Program-made: the position numbers and the translations under genes
Assembly: GCF_021246465.1 (NCBI RefSeq)
Contig: NZ_JAHRHK010000011.1
Coordinates: 16,588-80,587, forward strand
DNA: 64,000 nucleotides
Source of the DNA: Nocardioides sp. R-C-SC26
GTDB lineage: Bacteria; Actinomycetota; Actinomycetes; Propionibacteriales; Nocardioidaceae
Direction: 5' to 3'
Shown here: positions 34,474 to 44,757 of the stretch, piece by piece
Position numbering within the stretch: position 1 is the stretch's first letter
Layout of the letters: each line of letters begins with the position of its first letter
Notes under the pieces: model-generated
The model's database searches: none
Seen by the model: the letters and a program-made list of their open reading frames with translations, nothing else
Told to the model about the DNA's origin: nothing

Positions 34474-35919
34474 TCAGAGCTCGGGCTGGGTGCCCGCCTC
34501 CGACTCGCGGAGCGAGTCCGACGACGGAGGAACCGCCCCGGTCTCGCGATAGTCCTCGTCCAACTCGTCGACCGGATCGTCGCCGACGTCGGTGAAGGAG
34601 GCCAGGTGCTGGACCACGGCGTTGGCGGCGGCGGCGAGCGGCACGGCGACGAGAGCGCCAGCGATGCCGCCGACCAGGATGCCGCCCGCGATCGCCAGGA
34701 TCACGCCGAGCGGGTGAACCGAGACCCAGCGCCCCATCAGGAAGGGCTGGAGCACGTGGCCCTCCAACTGCTGCACACCGATCACCACCGCGAACATGAT
34801 CAGGGCTGTGACCGGACCCTGATCCACGAGCGCCACCAGCACGGCGACGGCGCCGGCCACGGTGGCACCGACCATCGGCACGAACGCGCCGAGGAAGACG
34901 AGCACGCCGATCGCCAGGACGAACGGGACCTGGAGGATCGCGGCGCCGATCATGATCCCGATCGCGTCGACCGCGGCGACGATCACCGTCGCCCGGACGA
35001 ACTGGGTCAGGCTGATCCAGGCCACCCGACCCGAGCTGTCGACCCGTTCGCGTGCCGCCCGTGGGGCCAGGCGCACCAGCCACGCCCAGATGCGCTCGCC
35101 GTCGGCGAGGAAGAAGTAGAGCGAGAAGAGCACGATGAAGAAGCCGGCGAAGACGTGACCGAGCGTGCCGCCGAGGGCGGTGGCCTGGGTGAACCAGTCG
35201 GTGTCGCTGGTGCGGTCGCGGATGGCCTGCTGGGCGTCCTCGATGTAGCCCTGGATCTGGGAGTCGCTGGCGTTGAGCGGCCCGTCCTTGAGCCATTGGC
35301 GGATCTGCCCCAGGCCCTGGACGGTGGAATCGGCCAGGTCGTCGGCGCCGCTGGCCACCTGCTGGCCGGCGAACGTGAGCAGGAGCCCGACGCTGCCCAG
35401 CATGCCCAGCACGACGACGATCGCCCCGAGGCCGCGCGGGATGCCGACCACACCGAGGAGCCGCACCAGCGGGCTGGCCAAGGCGGCGAGCAGCAGCGCG
35501 ATCGCGATCGGGAAGGTGATGACCGAGAGGTAGCCCACGACCCAGAAGATCGCGAGGCCGGCGACGGCGATCACGATGAACCGCCATGCCCAGGCCGCGG
35601 CGAGGTCGAGCCCCCACGGCACCTGGGCGCGGCTGAAGTTCGAGCGCCCGCCCTCGACCGGTCGGACCTCTCCGCGCCGCTCGCGCTCCTCGCGCAGCAG
35701 GGCCCACTGCGCCGCGACACGCGCCGTCAGACGCTCCTCGCGCTCGCGCTCCTCACGGTGCCGTTCCTCGCGGAGCCGGTCGAGGAGCCGTCGTCGACGC
35801 TCGGGCTCGGAGACGTCGACCTCCACGTGACCCTCTGCGGTGCCGTCACCAGGACGCGGGTGGAGGCTCGGCTCGGGCCGCTCGCCCCCGGGGGACTCGG
35901 AGGAGTCGTGGTTGGTCAC
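34474..35919 (-). CDS. AI-2E family (PerM/UPF0118) transporter
   Basis: From the GTG at 35919 this is 481 residues. A charged cytoplasmic start full of Arg and Glu (RRRLLDRLREERHREERERE) forms a helix of about 80 residues. It is followed by eight predicted membrane helices typical of the AI-2E/PerM family (AWRFIVIAVAGLAIFWVVGY onward; VGATVAGAVAVLVALVDQGP near the end). Members are linked to autoinducer export, sodium/proton exchange or unknown transport, so substrate cannot be given. AGGA lies 11 bases before the chosen start. It is followed by ilvA after 4 bases. Confidence 0.88.
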   Translation of the reverse strand: MTNHDSSESPGGERPEPSLHPRPGDGTAEGHVEVDVSEPERRRRLLDRLREERHREEREREERLTARVAAQWALLREERERRGEVRPVEGGRSNFSRAQVPWGLDLAAAWAWRFIVIAVAGLAIFWVVGYLSVITFPIAIALLLAALASPLVRLLGVVGIPRGLGAIVVVLGMLGSVGLLLTFAGQQVASGADDLADSTVQGLGQIRQWLKDGPLNASDSQIQGYIEDAQQAIRDRTSDTDWFTQATALGGTLGHVFAGFFIVLFSLYFFLADGERIWAWLVRLAPRAARERVDSSGRVAWISLTQFVRATVIVAAVDAIGIMIGAAILQVPFVLAIGVLVFLGAFVPMVGATVAGAVAVLVALVDQGPVTALIMFAVVIGVQQLEGHVLQPFLMGRWVSVHPLGVILAIAGGILVGGIAGALVAVPLAAAANAVVQHLASFTDVGDDPVDELDEDYRETGAVPPSSDSLRESEAGTQPEL

Positions 35920-35992
35920 CGGACCATCCTGCCTCGCCGCACCGACGTCCAGCACCCTCCCCACGCCGGGATCGGCACAGCCGCGGCGCGTG

Positions 35993-36235
35993 TCAGTCCT
36001 GTGCGGGCTCCCCAGCGCGGGAGGCGCGAAGCGCCTTCCAACCCACGGAGCCCAGTGCCGCTGCGATCGCCATGTTGACCACGATCAGGACCGCGTGCGC
36101 GACCCAGTACCCGGTGGCGCGGTCCTCGCCGGCCTCGTAGGCGCTGAACAGATTCGCGGCGAAGTTGCCGAACGACACCACGTTCCACACGGCGACGGCC
36201 AACAACAGGACGGCGTGCTTCCTCTCGAACCTCAC
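35993..36235 (-). CDS. SCO4848-family small membrane protein
   Basis: This 80-residue protein has two transmembrane helices: HAVLLLAVAVWNVVSFGNFA and VAHAVLIVVNMAIAAALGSV. The sequence GWKALRASR closes the second helix. The pattern W(N)VVSF..F..NL, then HAVLI, then GS.GWKALR matches the SCO4848 family of streptomycetes as I remember it. Function is unknown. It lies 45 bases after the YihY gene on the same strand, and the pair is commonly adjacent in actinobacteria. Confidence 0.8.
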   Translation of the reverse strand: MRFERKHAVLLLAVAVWNVVSFGNFAANLFSAYEAGEDRATGYWVAHAVLIVVNMAIAAALGSVGWKALRASRAGEPAQD

Positions 36236-36280
36236 GCGGTCATTGTCGCCGGTGGGTCGCGGCTCGATGGCTCCGCGGGG

Positions 36281-37348
36281 TCACCGACGCCGAGGGACCC
36301 GGCGCACGACGCCGACCAGCGCGAGCATCGCGCCCGCGCCGGCCGCGAACGGTCGGATCCATCGCGGCCCGGCGCCGGGCTGGTCGAGCGCGTCCTCGAT
36401 CGGCGCCGTCGGCCCCGCCCCGTTCCCCGCCGGTGGGAGCGACGGCCCGTGCACGGGCTCGCGGGGATGCTCCTGGCGATGGGCCCGCGCCTCCGGCGTG
36501 GTGTAGGCCCAGGCGGCGGCATAGAGCACGAGGCGGGAGAAGTAGTTGATCCAGACCAGCAGGATCAGCGCGATCCCGAAAGCCTGGAAGGCGGGCTGTC
36601 CCTTGGTCGAGGAGAGCAGCAGACCCGAGAACTGCTTGAGGACCTCGAACCCGATCGCACCGAGGACGGCGCCCTGCCACAGCGACCGACGCGGTAGATC
36701 CGGCTCGGTGAGCAGCTTGAAGACCGCGAAGAAGAGCACGACGTTCGCGGCGAGCCCGACCAGCAGCACCAGCACCTTCACGACCCAGCCCAGCTCGGAG
36801 CCGAAGCCGAGCCAGTCGACGATGTCTGCGGAGAATCCTCCGACGAACCCGGCCACGGCCACCGTGACCAGGAGGACTACGCCGATCAGGGCGAGGGCGG
36901 CGAGATCGCGGAGCTTGCCGACGATCCACGACGGCTGCTCGGTCGGCGGCAGGTCGAACATCACCGTGAGCGCCTCACGAAGCGCCGAGACCCACCCCAG
37001 GCCGGAGTAGAGGACGCCGATCAGACCGATCAGGCCCGCGAATCCGGAGAACGAGCGGACGTCGTCGAGGGAGAGCTGGGTCTCCCGCTCCCCCACCACA
37101 CCCGGCAGCACGGAGTCGATCGCCGAGACCAGGGAGTCGTTCGCGTCGGGCCAGATCGTCGAGATGTAGCCGACGACGAAGAACGCCAGCGCCAGGATCG
37201 GGAAGAACGACAAGAAGGCGAAGTAGGTGACCGCACCGGCCTGCTGACTGCCCTGCGCCGTGCCGAAGCGCTCGTTCATGCTGAATACATGGTCGAGCGC
37301 GGGGTGGCGCTCGCGCAGGGACTGGAGTCGAGAGCGAAGACCTGCCAT
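36281..37348 (-). CDS. YihY/virulence factor BrkB family membrane protein
   Basis: This 355-residue protein has six membrane helices. It begins with a soluble segment and the family's QQAGAVTYFAFLSFFPILALAF first helix. The central YSGLGWVSALREALTVMFDLPP and later SLWQGAVLGAIGFEVLKQFSG are family hallmarks. The old label ribonuclease BN is no longer applied to this family; its role is unknown and may be transport or envelope related. The C-terminal 60 residues are Pro/Gly-rich and probably disordered. The gene begins 6 bases after the 2'-5' RNA ligase-like gene, so they are co-transcribed. Confidence 0.9.
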   Translation of the reverse strand: MAGLRSRLQSLRERHPALDHVFSMNERFGTAQGSQQAGAVTYFAFLSFFPILALAFFVVGYISTIWPDANDSLVSAIDSVLPGVVGERETQLSLDDVRSFSGFAGLIGLIGVLYSGLGWVSALREALTVMFDLPPTEQPSWIVGKLRDLAALALIGVVLLVTVAVAGFVGGFSADIVDWLGFGSELGWVVKVLVLLVGLAANVVLFFAVFKLLTEPDLPRRSLWQGAVLGAIGFEVLKQFSGLLLSSTKGQPAFQAFGIALILLVWINYFSRLVLYAAAWAYTTPEARAHRQEHPREPVHGPSLPPAGNGAGPTAPIEDALDQPGAGPRWIRPFAAGAGAMLALVGVVRRVPRRR

Positions 37349-37354
37349 GGCGCC

Positions 37355-37879
37355 TCAGTTGCCCCCGGCGGTCGGCCCCAAACCGAACTCTCGGGTGGGA
37401 CGCCATCCCTTGTGCTCGTCGTGGACGTAGAGATGGAAGGTGTTCACGTCGAAGGCGCACTCGAACCCGGCCAGCTCGCCGAAGGCCCGGTCGAGCGCGT
37501 CGTCGTCCAGGTGGTGGGCGATCGTCACGTGCGGGTGGTAGGGGAAGTCCAGCTCGACGGCGAGCGGGCCGGTGCGCACGACGTCGGCCAGCTGCTCGCA
37601 CTCGCTGATACCTCGAGCCAGGCCGACGAACACCACCGGCGAGACTGGGCGGAACGTACCGGTGCCGCGCAGGTGCACCGAGAACGGCGGGTGCATCGCG
37701 GCGGCGGCGGCCAGGTGCGCCTCGATCTCGGCGAGGTCGTCACGCACCTCGGTGGGCGGCACCAGCGTGATGTGGGTGGGGATCATCGTCGCGGTCGCGT
37801 CGCCCAACGCGGTGCGGTAGTCCTGCAGCTGGGTGGCCCAGGGTTCGGGGATGGCGACGGCGACCCCGATGGTGAGCAT
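37355..37879 (-). CDS. 2'-5' RNA ligase / cyclic phosphodiesterase family protein
   Basis: This 174-residue protein is of the 2H phosphoesterase superfamily. The two catalytic HxT/S motifs are HITL (IPTHITLVPP, near residue 34) and HVTI (HPHVTIAHHL, near residue 120). Members act on 2',3'-cyclic or 2'-5' phosphodiester ends of RNA or small nucleotides; the native substrate is unclear. LVPPTEV and FPYHPHVTIAHHL are strongly family-like. The start at 37879 follows a TAGGCT -10 by seven bases, suggesting a leaderless mRNA that also carries the YihY and SCO4848 genes. Confidence 0.88.
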   Translation of the reverse strand: MLTIGVAVAIPEPWATQLQDYRTALGDATATMIPTHITLVPPTEVRDDLAEIEAHLAAAAAMHPPFSVHLRGTGTFRPVSPVVFVGLARGISECEQLADVVRTGPLAVELDFPYHPHVTIAHHLDDDALDRAFGELAGFECAFDVNTFHLYVHDEHKGWRPTREFGLGPTAGGN

Positions 37880-37886
37880 GCGGCCG

Positions 37887-37892
37887 AGCCTA
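37887..37892 (-). promoter_or_regulatory. -10 box of leaderless promoter for the 2H-phosphoesterase operon
   Basis: TAGGCT on the minus strand lies 7 bases from the ATG at 37879. Confidence 0.45.
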
Positions 37893-37947
37893 GTGGTGCA
37901 GGCGGGAAATCATCAGGGGCCGGGGGCCGTGACGGAGCCGGCCGAGG

Positions 37948-39797
<1,850 letters not shown>

Positions 39798-39872
39798 TCG
39801 CGCGCCCGTCCGCGCTCGCTCGGGTCGGCATCGACCAGGTCGGCGGGCGTCCGCCGACGTCCAGCCCGGGCG

Positions 39873-40036
39873 GCGGTGACCTACTGAGAGTTGCGGCCCG
39901 GGCGGCGGTGACCTACTGAGGCTTCCCGGTCGGCGAATCCTCAGTAGGTCACCGCTCGCCGGCCGCGGCCGCCCGCAAACCTCAGTAGGTCACCGCTCTC
40001 CGGCTGCGGCCCGCGCAACCCTCACTGGCGCACCGC
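39873..40036. repeat. Intergenic 17-mer array, locus C (two forward, three inverted copies)
   Basis: The 316-bp gap between two plus-strand genes holds this array and no gene. Forward copies lie at 39873 (GCGGTGACCTACTGAGA) and 39905 (GCGGTGACCTACTGAGG). Inverted copies lie at 39939 and 39980 (both CCTCAGTAGGTCACCGC) and, degenerate, at 40020 (CCTCACTGGCGCACCGC). Steps are 32, 34, 41 and 40 bp. The copies at 39905, 39939 and 39980 are identical and define the consensus. Linkers are GC-rich with CGGCCGCGGCCG-type palindromes. Confidence 0.88.
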
Positions 40037-40113
40037 CCTCCCGGAAACGACCAGCGATGAGGCCGCCCGAAACCGGGAGGACGTCAGCCCGGCAGGCGTG
40101 GCACGGTGGAGGG

Positions 40114-41226
40114 GTGAGTCCATCCCCGACGGTCCCCACCCTCACCGACGGCGTCGTGACGCTGCGAGCGATCCGCGAGACCGACGCTCCGCGCGTGCAC
40201 GAGCAGTGCGTCGACCCGGACTCGGTGCGCTGGACGCAGGTGCCCTCGCCGTACGCACCCGAGGACGCGATCGTCTTCACCCGCGACGTCGCCCCGCAGA
40301 TGTGGGTCAGCGGGGAGGAGTGGATCTTCGCCATCGAGGTGGACGGCCTGTTCGGCGGCAGCCTCGCCCTGCGCGATCGCGGCCAGGGCCGGGCCGAGAT
40401 CGGCTACGGCACCCATCCGGCGATCCGGGGAACCGGCGCCGCCGAGCGCGCCCTCCGGCTGCTCCTGGAGTGGGGGTTCGCCGACCAGGGCCTCACCGTC
40501 GTGACCTGGAAGGCGGCGGCGGGCAACTGGGCCTCGCGCCACCTCGCCTGGCGTGTCGGGTTCTCCTTCGACGGCGTTCTGCGCGGCACCCACCCTCACC
40601 GCGGCGAGCTCGTCGACGGCTGGATCGGCACGTTGCAGTCACACGAGACGCGTGAGCCCCGCCAGAGATGGCTCCGCGCACCGGTCCTGGAGACCGACGG
40701 CGTCCGCCTGCGGCCACTGCGCGAGCCAGACGTCGTCCGCGTGGTCGAGGCATGCTCCGACGAGCGGACCCAGCACTGGTTGGGCACGATGCCGACGCCG
40801 TACACGGCGGAGAACGCCTACGCGTGGTTCGAGGCGAACAGCGAGGGGCAGGCCGCTGGCACCAAGGTCACCTGGGCGGTCGTCGATCCGGCCGGCGACG
40901 ACCTGCTCGCGGCGGTCAACCTGTTCGACATCACCGATCGGGACTGCGAGATCGGCTACTGGGCCCACCCCCGTGCGCGCGGACGCGGCGTCGTCAGCGC
41001 CGCGGCGCGGGCCGCCGTCGGGTGGGCGTTCGAGGAACTGGGGGTCGAGCGCGTCCGCGGCGTCGCCGCCGTCGAGAACGGCGCCTCGCGGGCCGTGCTC
41101 GAGCGCGTCGGGATGACGAGCACGGGCGGCGAGCGGCTCGGCACGGTGCTGCGCACCGGCCCCGCCGACGTCGCGATCTACGACGTCCTGCGGACTGAGT
41201 GGGAGTCAGCCCGACCGCCACGGTGA
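40114..41226 (+). CDS. Tandem GNAT-family N-acetyltransferase (two RimJ/RimL-like domains)
   Basis: This 370-residue protein contains two complete GNAT domains. The first (about 8-180) has VTLRAIRETDAPRVHEQC and the acetyl-CoA loop GYGTHPAIRGTGAAERALR. The second (about 197-365) has VRLRPLREPDVVRVVEAC and GYWAHPRARGRGVVSAAAR, then the late ASRAVLERVGM. Each would transfer acetyl to an amine, as RimJ/RimL do on N-termini of ribosomal proteins. Both pyrophosphate loops look intact, so both halves may be active. Substrate is unknown. The GTG start has GGAGG almost touching it and a CACGGT six bases further out, so leaderless initiation is possible. Confidence 0.87.
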   Translation: MSPSPTVPTLTDGVVTLRAIRETDAPRVHEQCVDPDSVRWTQVPSPYAPEDAIVFTRDVAPQMWVSGEEWIFAIEVDGLFGGSLALRDRGQGRAEIGYGTHPAIRGTGAAERALRLLLEWGFADQGLTVVTWKAAAGNWASRHLAWRVGFSFDGVLRGTHPHRGELVDGWIGTLQSHETREPRQRWLRAPVLETDGVRLRPLREPDVVRVVEACSDERTQHWLGTMPTPYTAENAYAWFEANSEGQAAGTKVTWAVVDPAGDDLLAAVNLFDITDRDCEIGYWAHPRARGRGVVSAAARAAVGWAFEELGVERVRGVAAVENGASRAVLERVGMTSTGGERLGTVLRTGPADVAIYDVLRTEWESARPPR

Positions 41227-41252
41227 CGGCGCCGCGCTGCGAGACTCGGCCC

Positions 41253-41849
41253 ATGGTCCAGATGTCGGAGTTCGAGTCGCTCTTCTGCCGCACCCGGCTG
41301 TGGCGGTCGGTCGCCCGACGCTTCGTCGTGCCGCGCGTGCTGGACGGCGGCGAGGTCGGGCCGCAGGTCCTCGAGATCGGGTGCGGGAGCGGCGCGATGG
41401 CCGCCGAGGTCCTCGCTCAGCGACCGGGGATCGACCGCTACGTAGCCACCGACGTCGATCCGGCCATGGTGCGGCTGGCGCGACGCGAGCTGGCGTCGCA
41501 GGCCGGGCGCGCCGAGGCGGCCGAGGTGGACGGAGCGCGTCTGCCCTACGGCGACGGCTCCTTCGACACCGTCTGCAGCTGGCTGATGCTGCACCACACC
41601 ATCACCTGGGAGGACGTCGTGGCCGACGCGGCACGCGTGCTTCGACCGGGCGGACGACTGGTCGGCTACGACCTGCCCGACTCGCCGCGAGCGCGACTGG
41701 TACACCGGGTGACCCGATCGCGCGTGCGGATGGTCGCGCCCGAGGAGCTGGCGCGCGAGCTCGTCGCCCTCGGATTCGAGTCCGTCGAGGTCGAGCCCCT
41801 CGGTGTCGCCGACACCTATCGGTTCTCGGCGGTCCGTCCGCCCGGCTGA
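41253..41849 (+). CDS. Class I SAM-dependent methyltransferase
   Basis: This 198-residue protein has the SAM-binding motif I VLEIGCGSGAMAAEVL near residue 42, the acidic ribose-binding VATDVDPAMV, and motif LPYGDGSFDTVCSWLMLHHT. RVLRPGGRLVGYDLPD is motif III. It fits the small methyltransferase-11 family; the methyl acceptor is unknown. ATG 41253 is chosen over the earlier ATG because the segment before it lacks family features. Its last 34 bases overlap, in antisense, the 3' end of the MFS gene at 41816. Confidence 0.85.
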   Translation: MVQMSEFESLFCRTRLWRSVARRFVVPRVLDGGEVGPQVLEIGCGSGAMAAEVLAQRPGIDRYVATDVDPAMVRLARRELASQAGRAEAAEVDGARLPYGDGSFDTVCSWLMLHHTITWEDVVADAARVLRPGGRLVGYDLPDSPRARLVHRVTRSRVRMVAPEELARELVALGFESVEVEPLGVADTYRFSAVRPPG

Positions 41850-43105
41850 ACCAGCCTGCTGAGCGCGTCCTGGCGACGCTGGAGCAGCGCCGACCAGACG
41901 AGCACGAGCACTCCGGCGATCGAGAGTGCGACGCCGGCCAACGCCGGTGCCCGGTAGCCGTGGCCCGCCGCGATCACGATGCCGCCGATCCAGGCGCCGA
42001 GCGCGTTCGCGACGTTGAGCGAGGCGTGGTTCATCGCGGCTCCCAGCGTCTGCGCCTCCCCGGCGACGTCCATCAGCCGCAGCTGCAGGTTGACCACCAG
42101 GACCGAGCCGAGCGAGGTGATCGCGAACGCCGCGGGCAGCGCGCCCCATCCGGTCGGCGCGAGGAGCCAGAAGGCGACGAGCGCGAGGCCGAGACCGACG
42201 CTGCCGACGAACAGCGAGTGCATGACCGACCAGTCGGCGAGCGGTCCCGCGAGCCAGGTGCCCGCGACCATGCCGAGACCCAGCACGAGCAGGAACACCG
42301 GTACGGCGCCGTCGCCGAGGTCGCCGACCCGGGTCACGGTCGGCGCGATGTAGGAGAACACGGCGAAGAGCCCACCGAACCCGATCGCCCCCGCCAGCAG
42401 CGTCAACCACACCTGGGCCTTGCCGAAGGCCGCCAGCTCACGCCGTCCACTGGCCCCGGCGAGCGCCGGCACCGAGGGGACGACGGCGAGCACGAGGGCG
42501 ACGGTGAGCAGGGCGAGCAGGCTGACCGACCAGTACGCCGAGCGCCAGCCGAGGTGCTGACCCATCCAGGTGGCGGCGGGTACGCCGATCACGTTGGCCA
42601 CCGAGAGGCCCAGCATCACGCTCGCCACGGCACGTCCTGCCCGACCGGCCGGCGCGAGCTGGGTGGCCACGAGCGAGGCGACCCCGAAGTAGGCACCGTG
42701 CGGCAGACCGTCGAGGAAACGCGCGACGAAGAGCATCTCGAAGCCGGCTGCGACCGCGCTGAGGGCGTTGAAGAGCCCGTAGGCGAGCATCAGCGCCACC
42801 AGGAGCGCCCGCCGGGGCCACCTGGCGCCGAAGAACGCGAGCACCGGCGCGCCGACGACGACGCCGAGTGCGTACGCGGAGATCAGGTGCCCGGCGCTGG
42901 GGATCGAGGCATCCACGCCGGCGGCGATCTCGCGGATCAGCCCCATCGTGACGAACTCGGTCGTGCCGATCGTGAAGCCACCCATCGCGAGCGCGAGGAC
43001 GGCCAGCCGGTAGTGGCCCGCGGGGCGAGCCGCCTGCGAGCGAGTCGGGGCGGAGCCGTCGGAGGTCGAGTCCGAGGACGAGTCAGTGGCGGCGGTGGCG
43101 GTCAC
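41816..43105 (-). CDS. MFS transporter, DHA1/AraJ-like
   Basis: This 429-residue, 12-helix major facilitator begins with a Ser/Asp-rich cytoplasmic tail of about 30 residues. FTIGTTEFVTMGLIREIAAG in helix 1 and FFGARWPRRALLVALMLAYG with the loop 2-3 Arg motif are typical of the AraJ/YdhP/drug-efflux DHA1 subfamily. DGLPHGAYFGVASLVATQL is also family-like. Probable role: proton-driven export of a small hydrophobic compound or sugar; substrate unknown. The stop lies inside the converging methyltransferase gene. The GTG start at 43105 has no strong ribosome-binding site. Confidence 0.9.
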   Translation of the reverse strand: MTATAATDSSSDSTSDGSAPTRSQAARPAGHYRLAVLALAMGGFTIGTTEFVTMGLIREIAAGVDASIPSAGHLISAYALGVVVGAPVLAFFGARWPRRALLVALMLAYGLFNALSAVAAGFEMLFVARFLDGLPHGAYFGVASLVATQLAPAGRAGRAVASVMLGLSVANVIGVPAATWMGQHLGWRSAYWSVSLLALLTVALVLAVVPSVPALAGASGRRELAAFGKAQVWLTLLAGAIGFGGLFAVFSYIAPTVTRVGDLGDGAVPVFLLVLGLGMVAGTWLAGPLADWSVMHSLFVGSVGLGLALVAFWLLAPTGWGALPAAFAITSLGSVLVVNLQLRLMDVAGEAQTLGAAMNHASLNVANALGAWIGGIVIAAGHGYRAPALAGVALSIAGVLVLVWSALLQRRQDALSRLVQPGGRTAENR

Positions 43106-43166
43106 GTGCAGCTTTCAGGTCGAGGGGCGACGTCAGTCTCAACGTCGCGACCCCCGACCACCTATT

Positions 43167-43196
43167 CCTCCAGCGATCGGGCGGGATCACTGGAGG
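43167..43196 (-). terminator. Hairpin between aldehyde dehydrogenase and MFS genes
   Basis: Arms 43167-43178 (CCTCCAGCGATC) and 43185-43196 (GATCACTGGAGG) pair with one mismatch around a GGGCGG loop. It starts 8 bases after the aldehyde dehydrogenase stop and lies about 60 bases before the MFS start. It may be a terminator or an operator for the MFS gene. Confidence 0.4.
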
Positions 43197-43203
43197 TGAC
43201 GGG

Positions 43204-44658
43204 TCACATCGGGGGCGACTCCAGGTAGATCGACTTGGCCTCCGTGTACTGGGCCAGGCCCTCGGGCCCGAACTCACGTCCCAGCCCCGATGCCTTGAAG
43301 CCGCCGAAGGGAGCGGCGAAGTCCATCGTGTAGGTGTTGATGCCGTAGGTGCCGGTACGGATCTGGCGGGCCACGGCAAGGCCGGCCTCCTTGTCCTGGG
43401 TCCACACGGTGCCGGCGAGCCCGTACTCGGAGTCGTTGGCGATCCGGACGGCGTCCTCGACCCCGTCGTAGCCGATGATCGAGAGCACGGGACCGAAGAT
43501 CTCCTCCTGCGCGATCCGCATGCGGTTGTCGACGTCGGCGAAGACCGTCGGCTTGACGTACCACCCACGGTCGAGCCCCGCGGGCATGCCGGTGCCGCCG
43601 GTGACGACGCGGGCGCCCTCCGCCTGGCCGATCTCGATGTAGCCCTGCACACGCTCCTGCTGACGTCGCGCGACCATCGGGCCGATCTCGCTCGCCGGGT
43701 CCATCGGGTCGCCCACGACCATCGAGCCGATCGCCGAGCCGATGGCCTCCACGACCTCCTCGTAGCGCGAGCGCGGGGCGAGGATCCGGGTCTGGGCGAC
43801 ACAGGCCTGACCGGAGTTCATCACGCCGAGGAACTTCACGCCCTCGGCGGTGACGGCGAGATCGGCGTCGTCCAGCACGATCGCGGCGGACTTCCCGCCC
43901 AGCTCCAGGCTGCAGCGCTTGAGCTGCTCGCCGCACACGGCGCCGATCTTGCGGCCCGCGGCGGTCGAGCCGGTGAAGGCGACCTTGTCGATGCCGGGGT
44001 GCGCGACCAGGTGCTCGCCCGTCTCGCGGCCACCCGCGACGAAGTTCACCACGCCTGCCGGAACACCGGCCTCGTCGAGCAGCTCGGCCATCAGGTAGGC
44101 GTCCAGTGGCGTCTCCGGGGCAGGCTTGACCACGACCGTGCAGCCAGCGAGCAGCGCCGGGACAACCTTGGACATGATCGTGAACTGCGGCACGTTCCAC
44201 GGCGGGATCGCGGCGACCACGCCGACGGGCTCGTGTCGCACCAGCACCGGCGCTCCCAGCGCACCCGGACGCTCGGCCTCCCACGGGAACTCGCGGGCGA
44301 TCGCGAGGAACGACTCGATCTGCATCCACGGCGCCGGCACCTGGGCGAGGTTCGCGAACGAGGTGGGCGAGCCCATCTCCGCCGAGATGAGGTCGGCCAT
44401 CTCACCCATCCGCGCCGCATAGAGGCCGGAGAACGCCGCCACGACGTCGATCCGCTCCGCCGGCGACATCCGCGGCCACGGGCCCTGGTCGAAGGCCTGC
44501 CGCGCCGCCGCGACGGCGGCGTCGATGTCGGCCGGCGTGCCCTCGGGCACGCGCGCGATGACCTCCTCGGTGTGGGGCGAGATCACCTCCAGCATCTGGG
44601 CGGACGCGGGCGCGGCCCACCCGCCGTCGAGATAGAAGCTGTCGCGGTCGAGGGTCAT
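43204..44658 (-). CDS. Aldehyde dehydrogenase (NAD(P)-dependent)
   Basis: This 484-residue member of the ALDH superfamily oxidises an aldehyde to the acid. The catalytic Cys is in NSGQACVAQTRI (about residue 285), and the general-base Glu is in SLELGGKSA (about 250). The cofactor loop is FTGSTAAGRKIG, and the active-site Asn segment is IPPWNVPQF. EIFGPVLSIIGYDG completes the set. Third gene of a probable operon with the phosphotransferase and CrtC-like genes; a KstR-like operator lies at the operon start, so the aldehyde may come from a lipid or steroid-like compound. AGGAACAGG precedes the ATG. Confidence 0.92.
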   Translation of the reverse strand: MTLDRDSFYLDGGWAAPASAQMLEVISPHTEEVIARVPEGTPADIDAAVAAARQAFDQGPWPRMSPAERIDVVAAFSGLYAARMGEMADLISAEMGSPTSFANLAQVPAPWMQIESFLAIAREFPWEAERPGALGAPVLVRHEPVGVVAAIPPWNVPQFTIMSKVVPALLAGCTVVVKPAPETPLDAYLMAELLDEAGVPAGVVNFVAGGRETGEHLVAHPGIDKVAFTGSTAAGRKIGAVCGEQLKRCSLELGGKSAAIVLDDADLAVTAEGVKFLGVMNSGQACVAQTRILAPRSRYEEVVEAIGSAIGSMVVGDPMDPASEIGPMVARRQQERVQGYIEIGQAEGARVVTGGTGMPAGLDRGWYVKPTVFADVDNRMRIAQEEIFGPVLSIIGYDGVEDAVRIANDSEYGLAGTVWTQDKEAGLAVARQIRTGTYGINTYTMDFAAPFGGFKASGLGREFGPEGLAQYTEAKSIYLESPPM

Positions 44659-44757
44659 GGGTACCTGTTCCTTGCTCGTGGATCGCTGTGGTCGGTGTGC
44701 ATGGGGTGGTGTCGTGACGCCGCTCGCTCCTCGCGGCTCGTCACCACCGAGCGGGGC

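Noticed and set aside
44659..44757. Possible stem in the gap between the CrtC-like and aldehyde dehydrogenase genes (GGTGGTG... ...CACCACC)
   Set aside because: The pairing is broken by several mismatches and the loop is large, so chance in GC-rich DNA is enough.
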